Source: Bin87 sp965220265 (lineage in GTDB: Bacteria > Chloroflexota > Dehalococcoidia > Lucifugimonadales > UBA3495). Taken from it: DNA of 64,000 nt. A model generated the notes under the pieces. The model saw nothing but the letters and a program-made list of their open reading frames with translations. It made no database searches and was not told the DNA's origin. The stretch spans positions 3,782,001 through 3,846,000 of the forward strand of contig CBDCPM010000004.1 in assembly GCA_965220265.1 (NCBI GenBank). The letters are read 5' to 3'. Position 1 is the first letter of the stretch. Each line of letters opens with the position of its first letter. Positions 17,800-27,559 of this stretch are shown here, in pieces. Position numbers and translations under genes: made by a program.

Positions 17800-18626
17800 C
17801 TGGGCCTGATCGGCCGTGAAGGTCGCCGCCGGATCCTCCTCCGCCAGCAGCCGCTGGTGATTGGCGGCGAGAAAAACGTCGACGAATCGCCTCATCGCCT
17901 CGGGCTGGCGGGAGAAGTCGGCCTTTATCAGCTCGAACGCGGAGTCGCCCACAGGGCGGCATAGACGCGGTGCCCCCAGTTTTGGACGGCCCGATCAGCA
18001 GGTCTGCGTTGCTGCGGGTCAGGGCGTGGTGCATGGCGTGGTGGACGGCGTCCCACGACAGAACAAGGATCACCTCCGTGCACGAATCCGGGTGTTGCGA
18101 AAGTTGGACCCCATTGTACGGCTGCGTGCAGACCCACTCGGAGGATCAACTGGTGAGCGAGTGCCCCTATGCGGCTGGCAAGGCGGATTATGAACGCCGG
18201 TCCTTGCGGGGACTCTACTATCCCGGGTTCGGGTGGAACCATGCCTGGGGTTGCTGCACGAATGGTTGGGGATGGTGGGACCAGGACGTAACGCCTATCA
18301 CCGGTAGATCCGCCAGGGAGATGCAGTCGGCACAGTGCGCGAAGTCTGTGGGCAACCGGAGTTGGCCGCGGACCAGCATGGCGGCGGGGTAACCTCCCTG
18401 CCTTCCAATCGAACAACCCCACGACCACCGGCCGTGCCAACTGCTCCCCATCACCAACCGTCCCGTCCTGGACAATACCCTCAGCTTGCGCTGCCGTCAG
18501 GTACTTGCGTACCGTGTCGCGCGGCAACCCGGGCCCAGACGCAATCTGCCTCGGGCTCCCGCCTGCCCGCTAGCTGTGGATGACCTCCGTTAATTCCGTT
18601 CGGGCAACCTCGCGGTACGCCAGCAC
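17800..18626 (-). pseudogene. Degenerate IS21 istA-like transposase remnant
   Basis: The minus strand from GTG 18626 reads VLAYREVARTELTEVIHS, then an in-frame TAG where Trp is expected, then AGGSPRQIASGPGLPRDTV and RKYLTAAQAEGIVQDG. This is the N-terminal helix-turn-helix region of IS21 IstA proteins. The similarity fades after about 18450, where frames shift and only unrecognised pieces remain (for example FSRQPEAMRRFVDVFLAANH near 17890). No istB partner is visible. It is a dead remnant. Confidence 0.6.
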
Positions 18627-18786
18627 CACACTTTAACATCGAAGTGCCGCAATGGTCGCCGGTCCGGCTCCAGGGGCGGTCAAAGACCGTGATAATTCGC
18701 GGTTTACCCGATCAAAGCTCTTCCAAATCGCCACGGGTAGCAGTCCCAATTGGGGAACTTTTCGAAGACAGGTGCGACGCACTGCG

Positions 18787-18807
18787 AACGGTTTGCGTCA
18801 AACCGTT
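18787..18807. promoter_or_regulatory. Dyad AACGGTTTG-CGT-CAAACCGTT
   Basis: A perfect 9-bp inverted repeat with a 3-bp centre, extended by GCG/CGC with one extra T. It lies in a non-coding stretch upstream of the small ORFs at 18879 and 19077. There is no T-tract, so a protein-binding site or iteron-like element is more likely than a terminator. Confidence 0.35.
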
Positions 18808-18878
18808 TCGCGCATAAGGATTCGCAGAAATCTCCTATAGATACCCATAGATTGGGTTCCTCCGTTTCGCCCTAGTGA

Positions 18879-19289
18879 TTGGTAAGACTTAAGCTGCGTT
18901 TGCAAAGGAAAATTGAGACACGCGGACCCCATCGGTGCACCCGACAGGGGTTAAACAAAAAAGTGAGCACAAACGCGCACGAATTCCGGTCGATAAAAAC
19001 CACCGAGATTTCAAGCTTTTCCGTTAGCGATCAGGCTGAGAAACGGGCTGGCAGGCGAACACGTGAGGAGGCGTGAGTGGCGAACCGGGATCGCACGTTA
19101 TCCGGGCAGACCGTGGGGTTTCGAGATCCGGCCTGTCCCCTCGGAGGTGATCGGGAAGACATCGGGGCGTTGCGCCAGAGGCTGCGGATTTCAGGTGGAA
19201 CCCTCCGGGTTTCGGCAGTCGATAATGCCATCGGTAACCGTGTGAAGCAAAGCACAGCGAGTATCCAGTCGTCGCTCTCATTGTTTTGA
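18879..19289 (+). CDS. Two small abutting hypothetical ORFs
   Basis: ORF 1 (TTG 18879 to TGA 19076, 65 residues) is basic (VRLKLRLQRKIETRGPHRCT). ORF 2 (GTG 19077 to 19289, 70 residues) begins MANRDRTLSGQTVGFRDPAC. ORF 2 starts at the base after the stop of ORF 1 and is preceded by GAGGAGG at ideal spacing, which is the main reason to list them. Neither resembles a family I know, and ORF 1 has no good start site. Both could be chance frames. Confidence 0.25.
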
Positions 19290-20552
19290 TTATTGACCTC
19301 CGCGATCGTGTCGTCGTTGCACATAAGGTTTTGGGGACGGCAGTCGGACCAAGCTGACCGAGACAAACAGAAGCGTGCTGGCCCCAGTCGTATGCAATGA
19401 GGTTCAGGATCTGATCTCGGCATCGCCGACATGTCAGCCGCCGCTGACCCCGGACCGGGAAGGTCGGAGGGTTCGGAGCTCTCACCTCCTAATTCCGTGA
19501 TGCTCAGCAAAACCGTAGCCGGGGTATCAGGGAATCCAGGGGATGCTACCCCTCTCTCCGCCTGGTCACCGGCTCGACTCCCCAGCGCCGCGACTGCATG
19601 GCGTTGGCGTTGCGCGCGGGGTCGTCACACAGAGTCATCCCTAACGCAGGGTTTGTGATCAGGCGTATCCGTGTCCCCTGATCGGCGGTGCGGCCTCGAG
19701 TTCCCGCCCTGAGGTCGACGGGCATCTCTCATCGAGGGAACGTTTGCCGTGAATTGGCATGGGCGTTGGGCCGACCAGCTTTTGCCCCAGGTAGACGAGC
19801 TGCGAACGGCTTCGGACCGCTCCGCGGGATATCGCGTATCGATGCAGCCATGATCACTGAAGGATCAACTGTCAACCGTTCGCGCGACTCGCCCTCTGAG
19901 CGAGTGAACGCCACGGCGCGCTGCACCCCATGGATGCGCCGTGCAGATGCTACCAGGGCATTCAACCCTTGGTTGACCGCCTGTACCGGAATCAGGAGGT
20001 CTGGGGAGGAACGCCTGGAGGATGGCGGACACGTCGCGCTTACCGCTCCGACGAGGCAATCCGTTGAACACGTTGAGGATTTTCGGCGGTGCTGTCAAGA
20101 CCGTCGAGACTTCCACTTGATGGATTGCACCGGCCGAACAGGTGCCCGAGCCTAGCGCTCGGCGATGCGGTTGCCGACAGAGCGCCTCCCTGCCGGCCGA
20201 TATCGACTTGGAGTTCCCGAACAACCTTTGCGGCCGTCCTATGCCCGACCGGTTCGAACTGTATTGCTGAGGGGGAAGCATCCACAGCGTGGAAGTACGG
20301 CGGTGCGCGCGATGCGTCCACCCGGACAATCGATCGTTTAGGGACGTGCGGGTTTCCATCTCTAACCACGGCATCGCCGCACGACGATGTGACGGTCCCG
20401 TTATTCGGGCTGCCGTCGGATCCACCCCCGTCATGTCGGTTCGCGGCGGGACTTCCCGTGCTGGCGACGCGGCGGGCCGGCGCTGGGGAGGCCAAGGTAC
20501 CCGGGTGTTTTCCTACGATGAGAGAACAGCAATCCTAACCGGGAGGTGCCAC

Positions 20553-23461
20553 GTGCCGCTCCAAATGACTTCCAGCCGAAACGCGTTCCTGTTCTCTCCT
20601 AGAGGTCTGGCCGGAAAGCCATTGGCGGAGTTTTTACCCCGCAACTGCCAGACGCTTTACAGTCATATACGGCAGATATCCATAGGCAATCCGTTGCTAA
20701 TACCCCATAATTACATCGATATTCGACGCACTGAAAATTGCACTCTGGGGAAGATAGGGGTTTCCGGCCCGCTTTCTAGACCCGATGGCCTATTCATACC
20801 AGAGCATAACGCCGCGCTCCTGAAGGATCTCCACGCGTACGATGAGGGATTCGCTTTGGAGACCGTGGGTGGGCACGGGTGGCACCGACTGTTCATCCGG
20901 TTCCCGCATGGGAACTCAAGGGTCCGGTCTCGCCTGCTCGTCGAATTTGGCGCGGTGAGCCAATCGAACAATGATGATTGGCTGCGCATCGGCAGGACTG
21001 ATTATGCCGCGGTCCGTACGGTGACGCTGTCGCGGGACAGCGTGCTGTCGATCGCCCGAGATTCGCCCGACCACATCCGCGAAAGGTGGCGAAATGTTCT
21101 CAGGCACATGATCGGGCGTGCCAACGATGGCTCAGACGCCACCCTGGGGGTTCGTGTGCTTCTGAAGCCGGCCCGCCCGGGGTGGGAAGCGAGGTTCAAA
21201 AGTAACGCCCCCTCCGGTGACGAGGATGCCCAAGCGCTTGGCGACGCCCGGCGGTGGGCCGCAAAGGCAAGTGGGCCCGCCTTTCAGGCTGAGTTCCAGC
21301 TCGTTGCAATCTGCAAAGACGTTCGTGAGCAGAGGCGCCGGTCAGCGACCGCCTTGGATGAACTGGCGAAATTGATGGTCGAACTCGCCGGCGGCGAAAA
21401 AGTTTGGAGACTCCGGATCCGTAAGCAATCGGTCGGACAGAATCTCGCCCGCGCCCGAAACAACCGAATGCGCCGGACATTCGACCCCTGGCCGCCCCTG
21501 GACTTTCTGTCGGCGGAACGCCAGTTGCGGCATGTGCTGAGTCCCGAAGAGGCTGCACCGCTGTGGCTGGCCCAGACGTCGCGCCCTGCGCCCGTGGCCG
21601 TTGACACCGTGCTTTCCGACCAATTCGAAGCGCGTACTGAGACCCGGCCCGCCCAGATAGACAGGCTCCCAACGCTCGAGGAACTGATCGCCAAACTTCG
21701 GGCGATGGCGCCTGGTGAAATGGATGAGGCAACGGGCAGCAGCGCGCCAGGAGTTGAGCCGGCCATATCGGCACAGCCGCATAGGGACGTCGGCGCTGAG
21801 GGTCGGGGTGTAGTGCATAGCTCCAGGCCGCCGGGATTGCCAGTCCGTCGAATGCCGGACCGGAAGACCATGCGGCGTGGTAGCGGTTCAACGCTCCGCA
21901 GAGATTCATCCCTCATTCGGGATGGATCCGAGGACTCTCGCTCGCGGAGGATTCGGGACCTCGGTCTGAGCGCGGTCGACATCGAGATTTTCGACCGGTT
22001 GGGGGACCTGCCATGGGCCAGCCGGCAGGATTTGGCGTACGCCACCGGTCGCGGGATCGCGACGGTCTATAAATCGATCGACCGCTTCCGGGAGTTGCAG
22101 TTGGTGGAAAGCGGGCGCGTGTATATCAACGGGAAGGACGAGGAGCGTTTCTGGATACGAGAGGACCAGTGGGACCGGGTCATGGGCGATCTACGGCAAT
22201 GCCACACCCAAAACATGGTGCAGAGGCTCTGGTTGAACCCGGAGGGCTTTGCTGCGGTATACCGCCTGACGGGAATCCTGACCCAGGACAAGTTCGGCCG
22301 CGAACTGCGCGAGCTGCGTTGGCTGTGGCGGCGGCCGTTCGATGCGGTCGCCCAATACTCCGACGGGTGGGGGCCTTTGTGTGGGTGGGCGTCTGGCAGG
22401 ACCAGGAGCGGCTCGATCGTCGGCTCCAGGAATGCTGGAACGAACTGGGCCGCTGGAGCGGGCGCGGGGAACGCCGTTGGCCCGGACGCATCTTCTTCCT
22501 GGTTCCCAACGCTTGGGTGTGCGAGCGGGTTTGGAGGTCCGTTGTCCGCCGGAATTGGGAGCAATCCTGCGCCACGTTGACTCTGGACGCCGAGGAACTG
22601 AGCGGCGACCTGGGTCTGAAAGACAGCGCAGGCGCCATGCCCCTGAGTACCCGCGAGGAACCGCCGCCCTTGCGAGCCGATGTACAACACCTCATCGGTC
22701 TCCTGACCGACGACCCCGGTAGCCGGATGCGACGTCTCACGACCACCGTGGAGATGAACCCAGGGATATTGTCCTCTCATCTGGCCCGCATGACGGGAAT
22801 CAGCGGATCGCTCACCAAGAGGGGCCTCGCTGAGTTGGAGGCCAGGAAGATGATCCACCGGTTTGAGGACGGCGGCAGCGCGGTCGACGATTGGGCGCTC
22901 GCCATGGCTGCCCGCCGGGACCGGGTGTGGCTGGGGTTGCCCCTTCGTCGTCATGGCGACGCGAAGGTCCGGGCCTACTCGAAACGTCGCTGGAAGCGGC
23001 TTCGCGATGCAACGCGCATCCTGAGCAAATTCCGTGACTCGGGTTGCTCGGTTGCGCCGGGATGGCTGGCCCAGGACGGACGTTTCAAGCCCAATGGTGT
23101 CGTCTGGGTGGATCAGGCGCCCCATGGCGGAGGTTGGCATTACGTCGTTGACGTCCGCCACGGCAAACGCGAGTCGACGGTGCGGGCGGCGTTGAAAGGC
23201 GCCCTGTCCAACGCCCGGTCCGACCGATTCCCTATCATCGTCATATGCCGGAACGACATGGAGGAACTGGTCTGGAGGCTGGCCGTCGGTTGGCCCATGC
23301 TGACCGCCTCGGCGACCCGAGTGAGGAGCCGCGACCTGATGGGTGCGGAATGCAGAGTTTGGTCGGATTTCGGAGAACCGGCAACTCTGATCAGCGACCA
23401 AGACGAAAACGTTGAGAGGAGGAGGAACAATGCGGCAATCGATGAGACGGTCGGAGATTGA
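20553..23461 (+). pseudogene. Replication-relaxation-like DNA-binding protein, one frameshift
   Basis: A large gene starting at GTG 20553 after GGGAGG. The first 600 residues are unrecognised, with a basic middle (WRLRIRKQSVGQNLARARNN). Then comes a winged-helix region (IEIFDRLGDLPWASRQDLAY, ATGRGIATVYKSIDRFRELQ), a second one in the C-terminal third (LTTTVEMNPGILSSHLARMT), and a nuclease-like end with FKPNGVVWV, HYVVDVRHGKREST and FPIIVICRN. This layout resembles replication-relaxation family proteins of plasmids and conjugative elements. The frame breaks at the G5 run 22369-22373: one more G would give AQYSDGWGAFVWVGVWQDQE and a 969-residue protein. It overlaps the HEAT-repeat gene by 32 bp. 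It is a pseudogene only if the missing G is real. Confidence 0.6.
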
Positions 23462-24429
23462 GGAGCTCTTCTCCGAAGATAATGGCGTCCGCTCGTCGGC
23501 GGCGCGGAAATTGGGAGTCAGAAATGCCGACCGGCTGGAAAGCGAGGACTACCTTGCCGAGGTAACTGTTCAGACTTGAGGGGATCTGCGGGCTTTTTGA
23601 CCCTGGACGCAATGGTAGCCAAGTACGGAATGTCCCCGGTGGGACAATTAGATCCCCTCAAACGTGAACAGTTACTTGCCGAGGTGGCGGAACGGCTTGC
23701 ATCTGCCGACGGAGAGGCGGCGCTACCGGCGTTACACCGGTTGCTGGGCCACCCCGACGCTCTGGTGCGGGCCAATGCGGCCTGCTCAGTGGCCGTGTTG
23801 GAGCCCGACCTGGGCGTGCCGATACTGGAAACGTTGCTGTCCGAGAACGACCGTGAGGTCCGTCGCCGGGCGCTGGCGACCCTGTGCCGGATCCGGCCGC
23901 CGGGGGTAGGCCCGTTGCTGTCCCGTACCCTGCTGACGCTGTATCAGGCAAAGCTCTCAATAGATCCGTCCGACGACTGGACCCGTGACCTGCGCCGAAG
24001 AATGGCCGTTGCTCTCGGATGGGAGGGGGAGGCATACGCGGTCAACAGCCTCAGGCAAGCCATACGGGACGGCGACCCCCAGGTGCGGGCCGCCGCGGCG
24101 TGGGCGCTGGGCAAGATCAGGAACCCGGCGGCCATGCCCGACCTCGTCGACGCTCTGGATGATCGGGACGGGGCAGTGCGCCAGCGGGTGGTGGAAGCCC
24201 TGGGGAGTTGCGGGATCGCAGCGTATGCGACGCATTGCTGCTCAAGCTGGATGACCCTGAACCCAAGGTGGCGGCCGCGGCGGCAAGATGTCTGGGTTCG
24301 CTCAGGGAGCCAAGGGTGGTGTCCGAACTGCTCCGGATCGTCAACGGAGGATCCGACCGGGTGGCCCGAGCAGGGTTCGGCGCATTGAGAATGCTGGGCC
24401 ACGGGGTATCCGTGCCGGAGCTCGCCGAC
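23430..24429 (+). pseudogene. HEAT-repeat protein, broken by MITE and frameshift
   Basis: Starts at ATG 23430 after GGAGGAGG, overlapping the end of the replication-relaxation-like gene, so the two are translationally coupled. It begins MRQSMRRSEIEELFSEDN, and the MITE at 23562-23675 interrupts DYLAE-VAERL. Repeated helical pairs follow: LPALHRLLGHPDALVRANAA, ALATLCRIRPPGVGPLL, LRQAIRDGDPQVRAAAAWAL and LVDALDDRDGAVRQRVVEAL, all typical HEAT/PBS units. At the G4 run 24202-24205 one extra G restores ALGELRDRSVCDALLLKLDD and continues to LGHGVSVPELAD. The stop TAA comes from the terminal repeat of the next IS. The true C-terminus probably lies at 25423-25659. Confidence 0.75.
23562..23675. mobile_element. 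IS66-like MITE, copy 2
   Basis: 114 bp, ends GTAACTGTTCAGACTTGAGG and CCTCAAACGTGAACAGTTAC, target duplication TTGCCGAG (23554-23561 and 23676-23683). Removing it with one duplication restores the HEAT-protein frame. The interior matches copy 1 in reverse orientation and copy 3 more loosely. Confidence 0.9.
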
Positions 24430-25421
24430 TAAGTGCCTATCCTAATAATCCGGCGGCTCTGAGGGCGATGAGGGCGCAGGCGAAGTGAAGAAAGGCGATG
24501 TAGTTGTCGGGGGACTTGTCCCAACGAACCAGAATGCGCCGGAAACGGTTCAGCCAACTATGGGTGCGTTCCACCACCCAACGCCGGGCTTTGAAACCGG
24601 CCTCCCGCTTGATGGCTTGAGCCTCTTCGCCTCGACTGCGGATGTGGGCCGTGAAGCCGAACTCGTCCAGGGTGCGGCGCACCTCTGCGAAGTCGTAGCC
24701 CTTGTCCAGGCACATCCCCTGGGGATGCTCTGGGCTGGGCGCCGGTCGGGATACCGCCACGCTGTCCACCGTGGCCCACACCAGCTTCATGTCGTGGCGG
24801 TTGGCCCCGTCCACCGCCAAGCCCACTGGAATGCCCGACGCTTCAGTCAACAGGCTGCGCTTGACGCCTCGCTTACCTCGGTCGGTGGGGTTGGCGCCAG
24901 TTTTTTCCCCCACCCAGGGGCGACTTGGTCATGGCCCCGTCCATACTCAGCCAACTCCAGTCCAGACCCTGCAGTTCGTCGTAGCGCTCCAGTCCCACCC
25001 GCCACAACTCCAGGAACACCCCAGCGGCAACCCACTCCTGAAAGCGCAGGTGCGCAGTGGACCCGGAACAGATCCCCGTGGCGTCCAAGGCCTTCCACTG
25101 GCAACCGGTGCGCAACACGTAGAAGATGCCGTTGGCGCAGGTGCGGTCGGGAACCCGGGGACGGCCGCCCCCAAACCGATGGGTGTTCACACGCTTGGGG
25201 ATCAGGGGCTCCAGCACTGCCCAGAGTTCGTCGGAAATCTGGAAACCGCCGGTGGTGGGATTGGTCTTGTTGGCTGGGCCAGCCCGCTTGGGACGTGGCG
25301 GCTTGGGACGTGGCGGCTTGGGGTCTTTCGCTTTGGTCATGGCCCCAGTCTAAACGTAACCCCACCTGGGCTTCCCAGAACGGGAGCGCGAGTTTTCACG
25401 AGTTATTAGGATAGGCACTTA
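24430..25421 (-). mobile_element. IS5-family element, complete
   Basis: About 992 bp with matching inverted ends TAAGTGCCTATCCTAATAA and TTATTAGGATAGGCACTTA. It lies within the HEAT-repeat gene. The target duplication is not clear because the outermost TAA/TTA belong to the repeat itself. Confidence 0.85.
24437..25340 (-). CDS. IS5-family transposase with canonical -1 slippery site
   Basis: Two frames. Part A (25340-24873) starts with a repetitive basic leader (KPPRPKPPRPKRAGPANK), then ISDELWAVLEPLIPKRVN, VLRTGCQWKALD and the first Asp (WSWLSMDGAMTKS). Part B (24913-24437) has KRSLLTEASGIPVGLAVDGA, the second Asp (CLDKGYDF) and the Glu (RRWVVERTHSWLNRF). They join at A-AAA-AAC (24906-24900 on the minus strand), the classical -1 slippery heptamer, giving GGGKK-TGANPTDRGKRG, the family sequence. 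Both parts look undamaged, so the element may be active. Confidence 0.88.
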
Positions 25422-25422
25422 C

Positions 25423-25659
25423 CAGAAACCGCTCCCGTGGTTCCTACCCAAAGAGGTTTCCTACAGCAACGGCACCGTCGGCGAGCAAAGTGGCCACAGT
25501 CATGACCAGCCTCACCAGGATCCTGCTCTCGAGGCTTACGATGCCGTCCGCGCCGATCTTCCAGTGGAAGGAGTAGATCTGATAGCCGGTTTTATCCATT
25601 TCGTACACAAGCGCTTCCATAAGTCGCATTCCTCCGAACAGCCTCCCGAAGACGAATAG
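25423..25659 (+). pseudogene. Probable 3' end of the HEAT-repeat gene
   Basis: After the IS5 element the plus strand has an open frame without a start codon: PLPWFLPKEVSYSNGTVGEQ, then YDAVRADLPVEGVDLIAGFI and an acidic end SSEQPPEDE with stop at 25657-25659. Position, strand and absence of a start suggest it is the C-terminus of the interrupted HEAT protein. The junction cannot be proved because the target duplication is ambiguous. Confidence 0.45.
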
Positions 25660-25990
25660 CTCTCCAACAATGACCCGGAATGCGGCTCCGAGACTGCACC
25701 GCGATAGCTTCGACTCATGGGCTCAGTCAACTTGACGTACACCAAGCCTCTTCGGCTAGGTTCGGCTACCCGCCTCAGCCGACTTCTCTCATGAATCCGG
25801 CAAAGAGGGGATACTGAGTGTTCGCCGAGCGTTCCGCGACCACGTTCGGAGTTGTTGTTTCTCTGCAAGCTGCCCCCTAGTATTACAACGACGCATTTAT
25901 GATGGGACGCTTGTCGCTGGCCTATTCCCTTCGTAAACGTACATCGGACGACTGTCGCAACAGTCCTTGCGCTACGAAGCTTTCCCGAAG
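25660..25990. other. Intergenic, with an IS701-like end fragment
   Basis: No gene is seen. CTAGTATTACAACGACGCA at about 25877 resembles the left terminus of the IS701 copies (TATTACAGTCGCGC) with its CTAG target, but no matching right end was found, so it is a solo remnant. The part before 25877 has several stops in all frames. Confidence 0.45.
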
Positions 25991-27229
25991 CAGGGCAATC
26001 GCGTCTTATCCGAGGAGGACTGTGAGCAGGTAGTCCTCGTCCCAACCGGCGTGGAGGCGTTTGCCCTGGATGCCCACTTTCAGGGTGGTCTCGTTTTTCA
26101 AGAGGTTGTGTCCGATCTGCCGCAGGATGTTCATGTTCTGTGGGCCATTGTCCTTGCGCACTCGGCACTGATCTTCCCGAAAGGTCACGTCCAAGGTCCA
26201 GTGCAACGAGTTTTCGATGCTCCAGTGGCTCCTGATGGCGGCCAGCAGTTGTTCTCCTGAGCCGGCCAGGCTGCTGATGTAGTAGCGGGGTTGGCTGGCG
26301 TCGCCATCAGGGTGGTGCGGTGGCCCACCACCCTGATGGCGGCTTTCAGTTGCGGCCATTGCTCTTGGGGGTCCAGGTAGTCCAGGCAGTCCGGCTCGGT
26401 GATGACCCAGCATTCCCGGCGTTCCACCCGCCCGTGTCCCTTGTCCACCGTCTGAGCGTGGTCATAGGGTGTCTCGTCAAAGCCCAATGCCTCGGCCCCT
26501 TCGAACAGGTCCTGAATACTCTCGTACAGTTGACCCTGGTTCTCCTTCACCGCCAGCACGTAGTCGGCGCCGCCCTGGGTGCTCTTCAGTCCGGGTGATC
26601 CGCTGGGCGATCTCACGCTGGCAACCCATGGCGTCAATGGTTACGATGCAGCCATGCAACTCCAGCAGTTGAGGAATGGCGGTGATCTCGTTGGATTTCT
26701 CGTCAGTCTTGACCTGGCCCAGGGTCAGGGTCTGCTGGGTGGCCCAGGCGCTGACCCTGTGAATGGCCCCCTTCTTTCCGGCCCGGTCATAGGACCGTCG
26801 GGCCGTCTTCCCATCGATAGCGACCACCTCCCCGGGGAGCAGTTCAGCGATGGCCTGGGTCCATGAGATGCAGCAGTTCTGCAACTGCACTGGGTCCAGG
26901 CGAGCGAAGACATCCCCGAAGGTGTCGTGGGACGGAATGCCGTGAGGCAGTTCCAAAAAGCTCTGAAACCAGGCCAGCTTGCTCCTGCCGAAGAGCTCGA
27001 TGTGGACCCAGGAATCGGCGCCGCAGATGGTGGCGCAGATGGCGATGGCCAGGATGTCCACCAGTTTGTGGCGTCGGGTGCGCTCCACTCGGGGATCGTC
27101 CAACTCGGCGAAATGCTCGAGGATGGTTGCCTTGGGACGTTGCGCCATGCCCATTTCCCTTCACGATGGTCAATGAATCATGGCACGTTAGCATATTTCT
27201 AAAAAATCAATTAAGACGCGATTGCCCTG
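25991..27229 (-). mobile_element. ISAs1-family element
   Basis: About 1240 bp with inverted ends CAGGGCAATCGCGTCTTA and TAAGACGCGATTGCCCTG, normal for ISAs1-type elements in length and in the CAGGG start. Flanking target duplication not recognised. It marks the right edge of the island; intact metabolic genes begin about 130 bp downstream. Confidence 0.85.
26006..27154 (-). pseudogene. ISAs1-family transposase, two frame breaks
   Basis: The N-terminus (from 27154 or ATG 27148) has LEHFAELDDPRVERTRRHKL, DILAIAICATICGADSW and the catalytic VVAIDGKTARRSYDRAGKKG. At about 26590 the frame changes to GLKSTQGGADYVLAVKENQG and VERRECWVITEPDCLDYL. At about 26310 it changes again to SQPRYYISSLAGSGEQLLAA, IRSHWSIENSLHWTLDVTFR (Glu region) and the C-terminus LKVGIQGKRLHAGWDEDYLL. 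The whole transposase is present but in three frames. It is inactive unless the breaks are artefacts. Confidence 0.85.
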
Positions 27230-27358
27230 GGTACAGAGCCGCGCGGTCGAATCCTGCGTGTCGCCGCGTACCGACCGCTCCATAATCCGTTTCTTGCTTG
27301 CACTTCGTGTGTTATGTAGACTGCCGGTTACCCTGAGCACGAATGGAAGGTGTAGCGA

Positions 27359-27559
27359 ATGCCGGTATCAAACGAAACACTGAAGCGAATTGTGGCCGAA
27401 TACGGCGGGTTCGAACTGTCCGACGCCGAGCTAGAATTGGTCAAGCCCGAGCTGGACAATTACCTGGCCGAGTTGCAAAATTTGCGCGATTTGGACTTGT
27501 CCGACGTGCCGTCCTCGCGCCTCCTCCGGGCGGCGGAAGGAGAAGAAGCCGATGCCTGA
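27359..27559 (+). CDS. GatC-like small subunit
   Basis: A 66-residue acidic protein (SDAELELVKPELDNYLAELQ, LRDLDLSDVPSS) resembling the GatC subunit of tRNA-dependent amidotransferases and the short partners of GatA-like amidases. It overlaps the amidase gene by 8 bp (ATGCCTGA), so the two are translationally coupled. No GatB is present, so a role as chaperone or partner of a dedicated amidase is likelier than tRNA amidation. It is shorter than typical GatC (about 95 residues). Confidence 0.6.
   Translation: MPVSNETLKRIVAEYGGFELSDAELELVKPELDNYLAELQNLRDLDLSDVPSSRLLRAAEGEEADA

Larger units (their letters stand above)
18640..20552. other. 1.9 kb without a confident gene
   Basis: Lower GC near 18650-19060, then GC-rich. 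No frame here gives a recognisable protein on either strand. Two short abutting plus-strand ORFs (18879-19076 and 19077-19289) are listed separately because the second has a strong ribosome-binding site. The stretch 19300-20550 has overlapping open frames on both strands with no family features. It may hold the decayed 5' flank, origin or attachment region of the element carrying the replication-relaxation-like gene. Confidence 0.4.

Noticed and set aside
18879..20552. Overlapping minus-strand ORFs of 150-190 codons (19024-19510, 19865-20495)
   Set aside because: They overlap one another in different frames, have no motifs, and their composition is that of random GC-rich sequence.
22067..23401. 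Minus-strand ORF (444 codons) opposite the replication-relaxation-like gene
   Set aside because: The plus strand carries winged-helix and nuclease-like patterns and good start signals; the minus frame is an unstructured His/Pro/Gly-rich shadow.
27230..27358. GGTCGAATCCTGC near 27245 as a tRNA T-arm
   Set aside because: No acceptor, D or anticodon stems can be formed around it. I found no tRNA or rRNA in the window.
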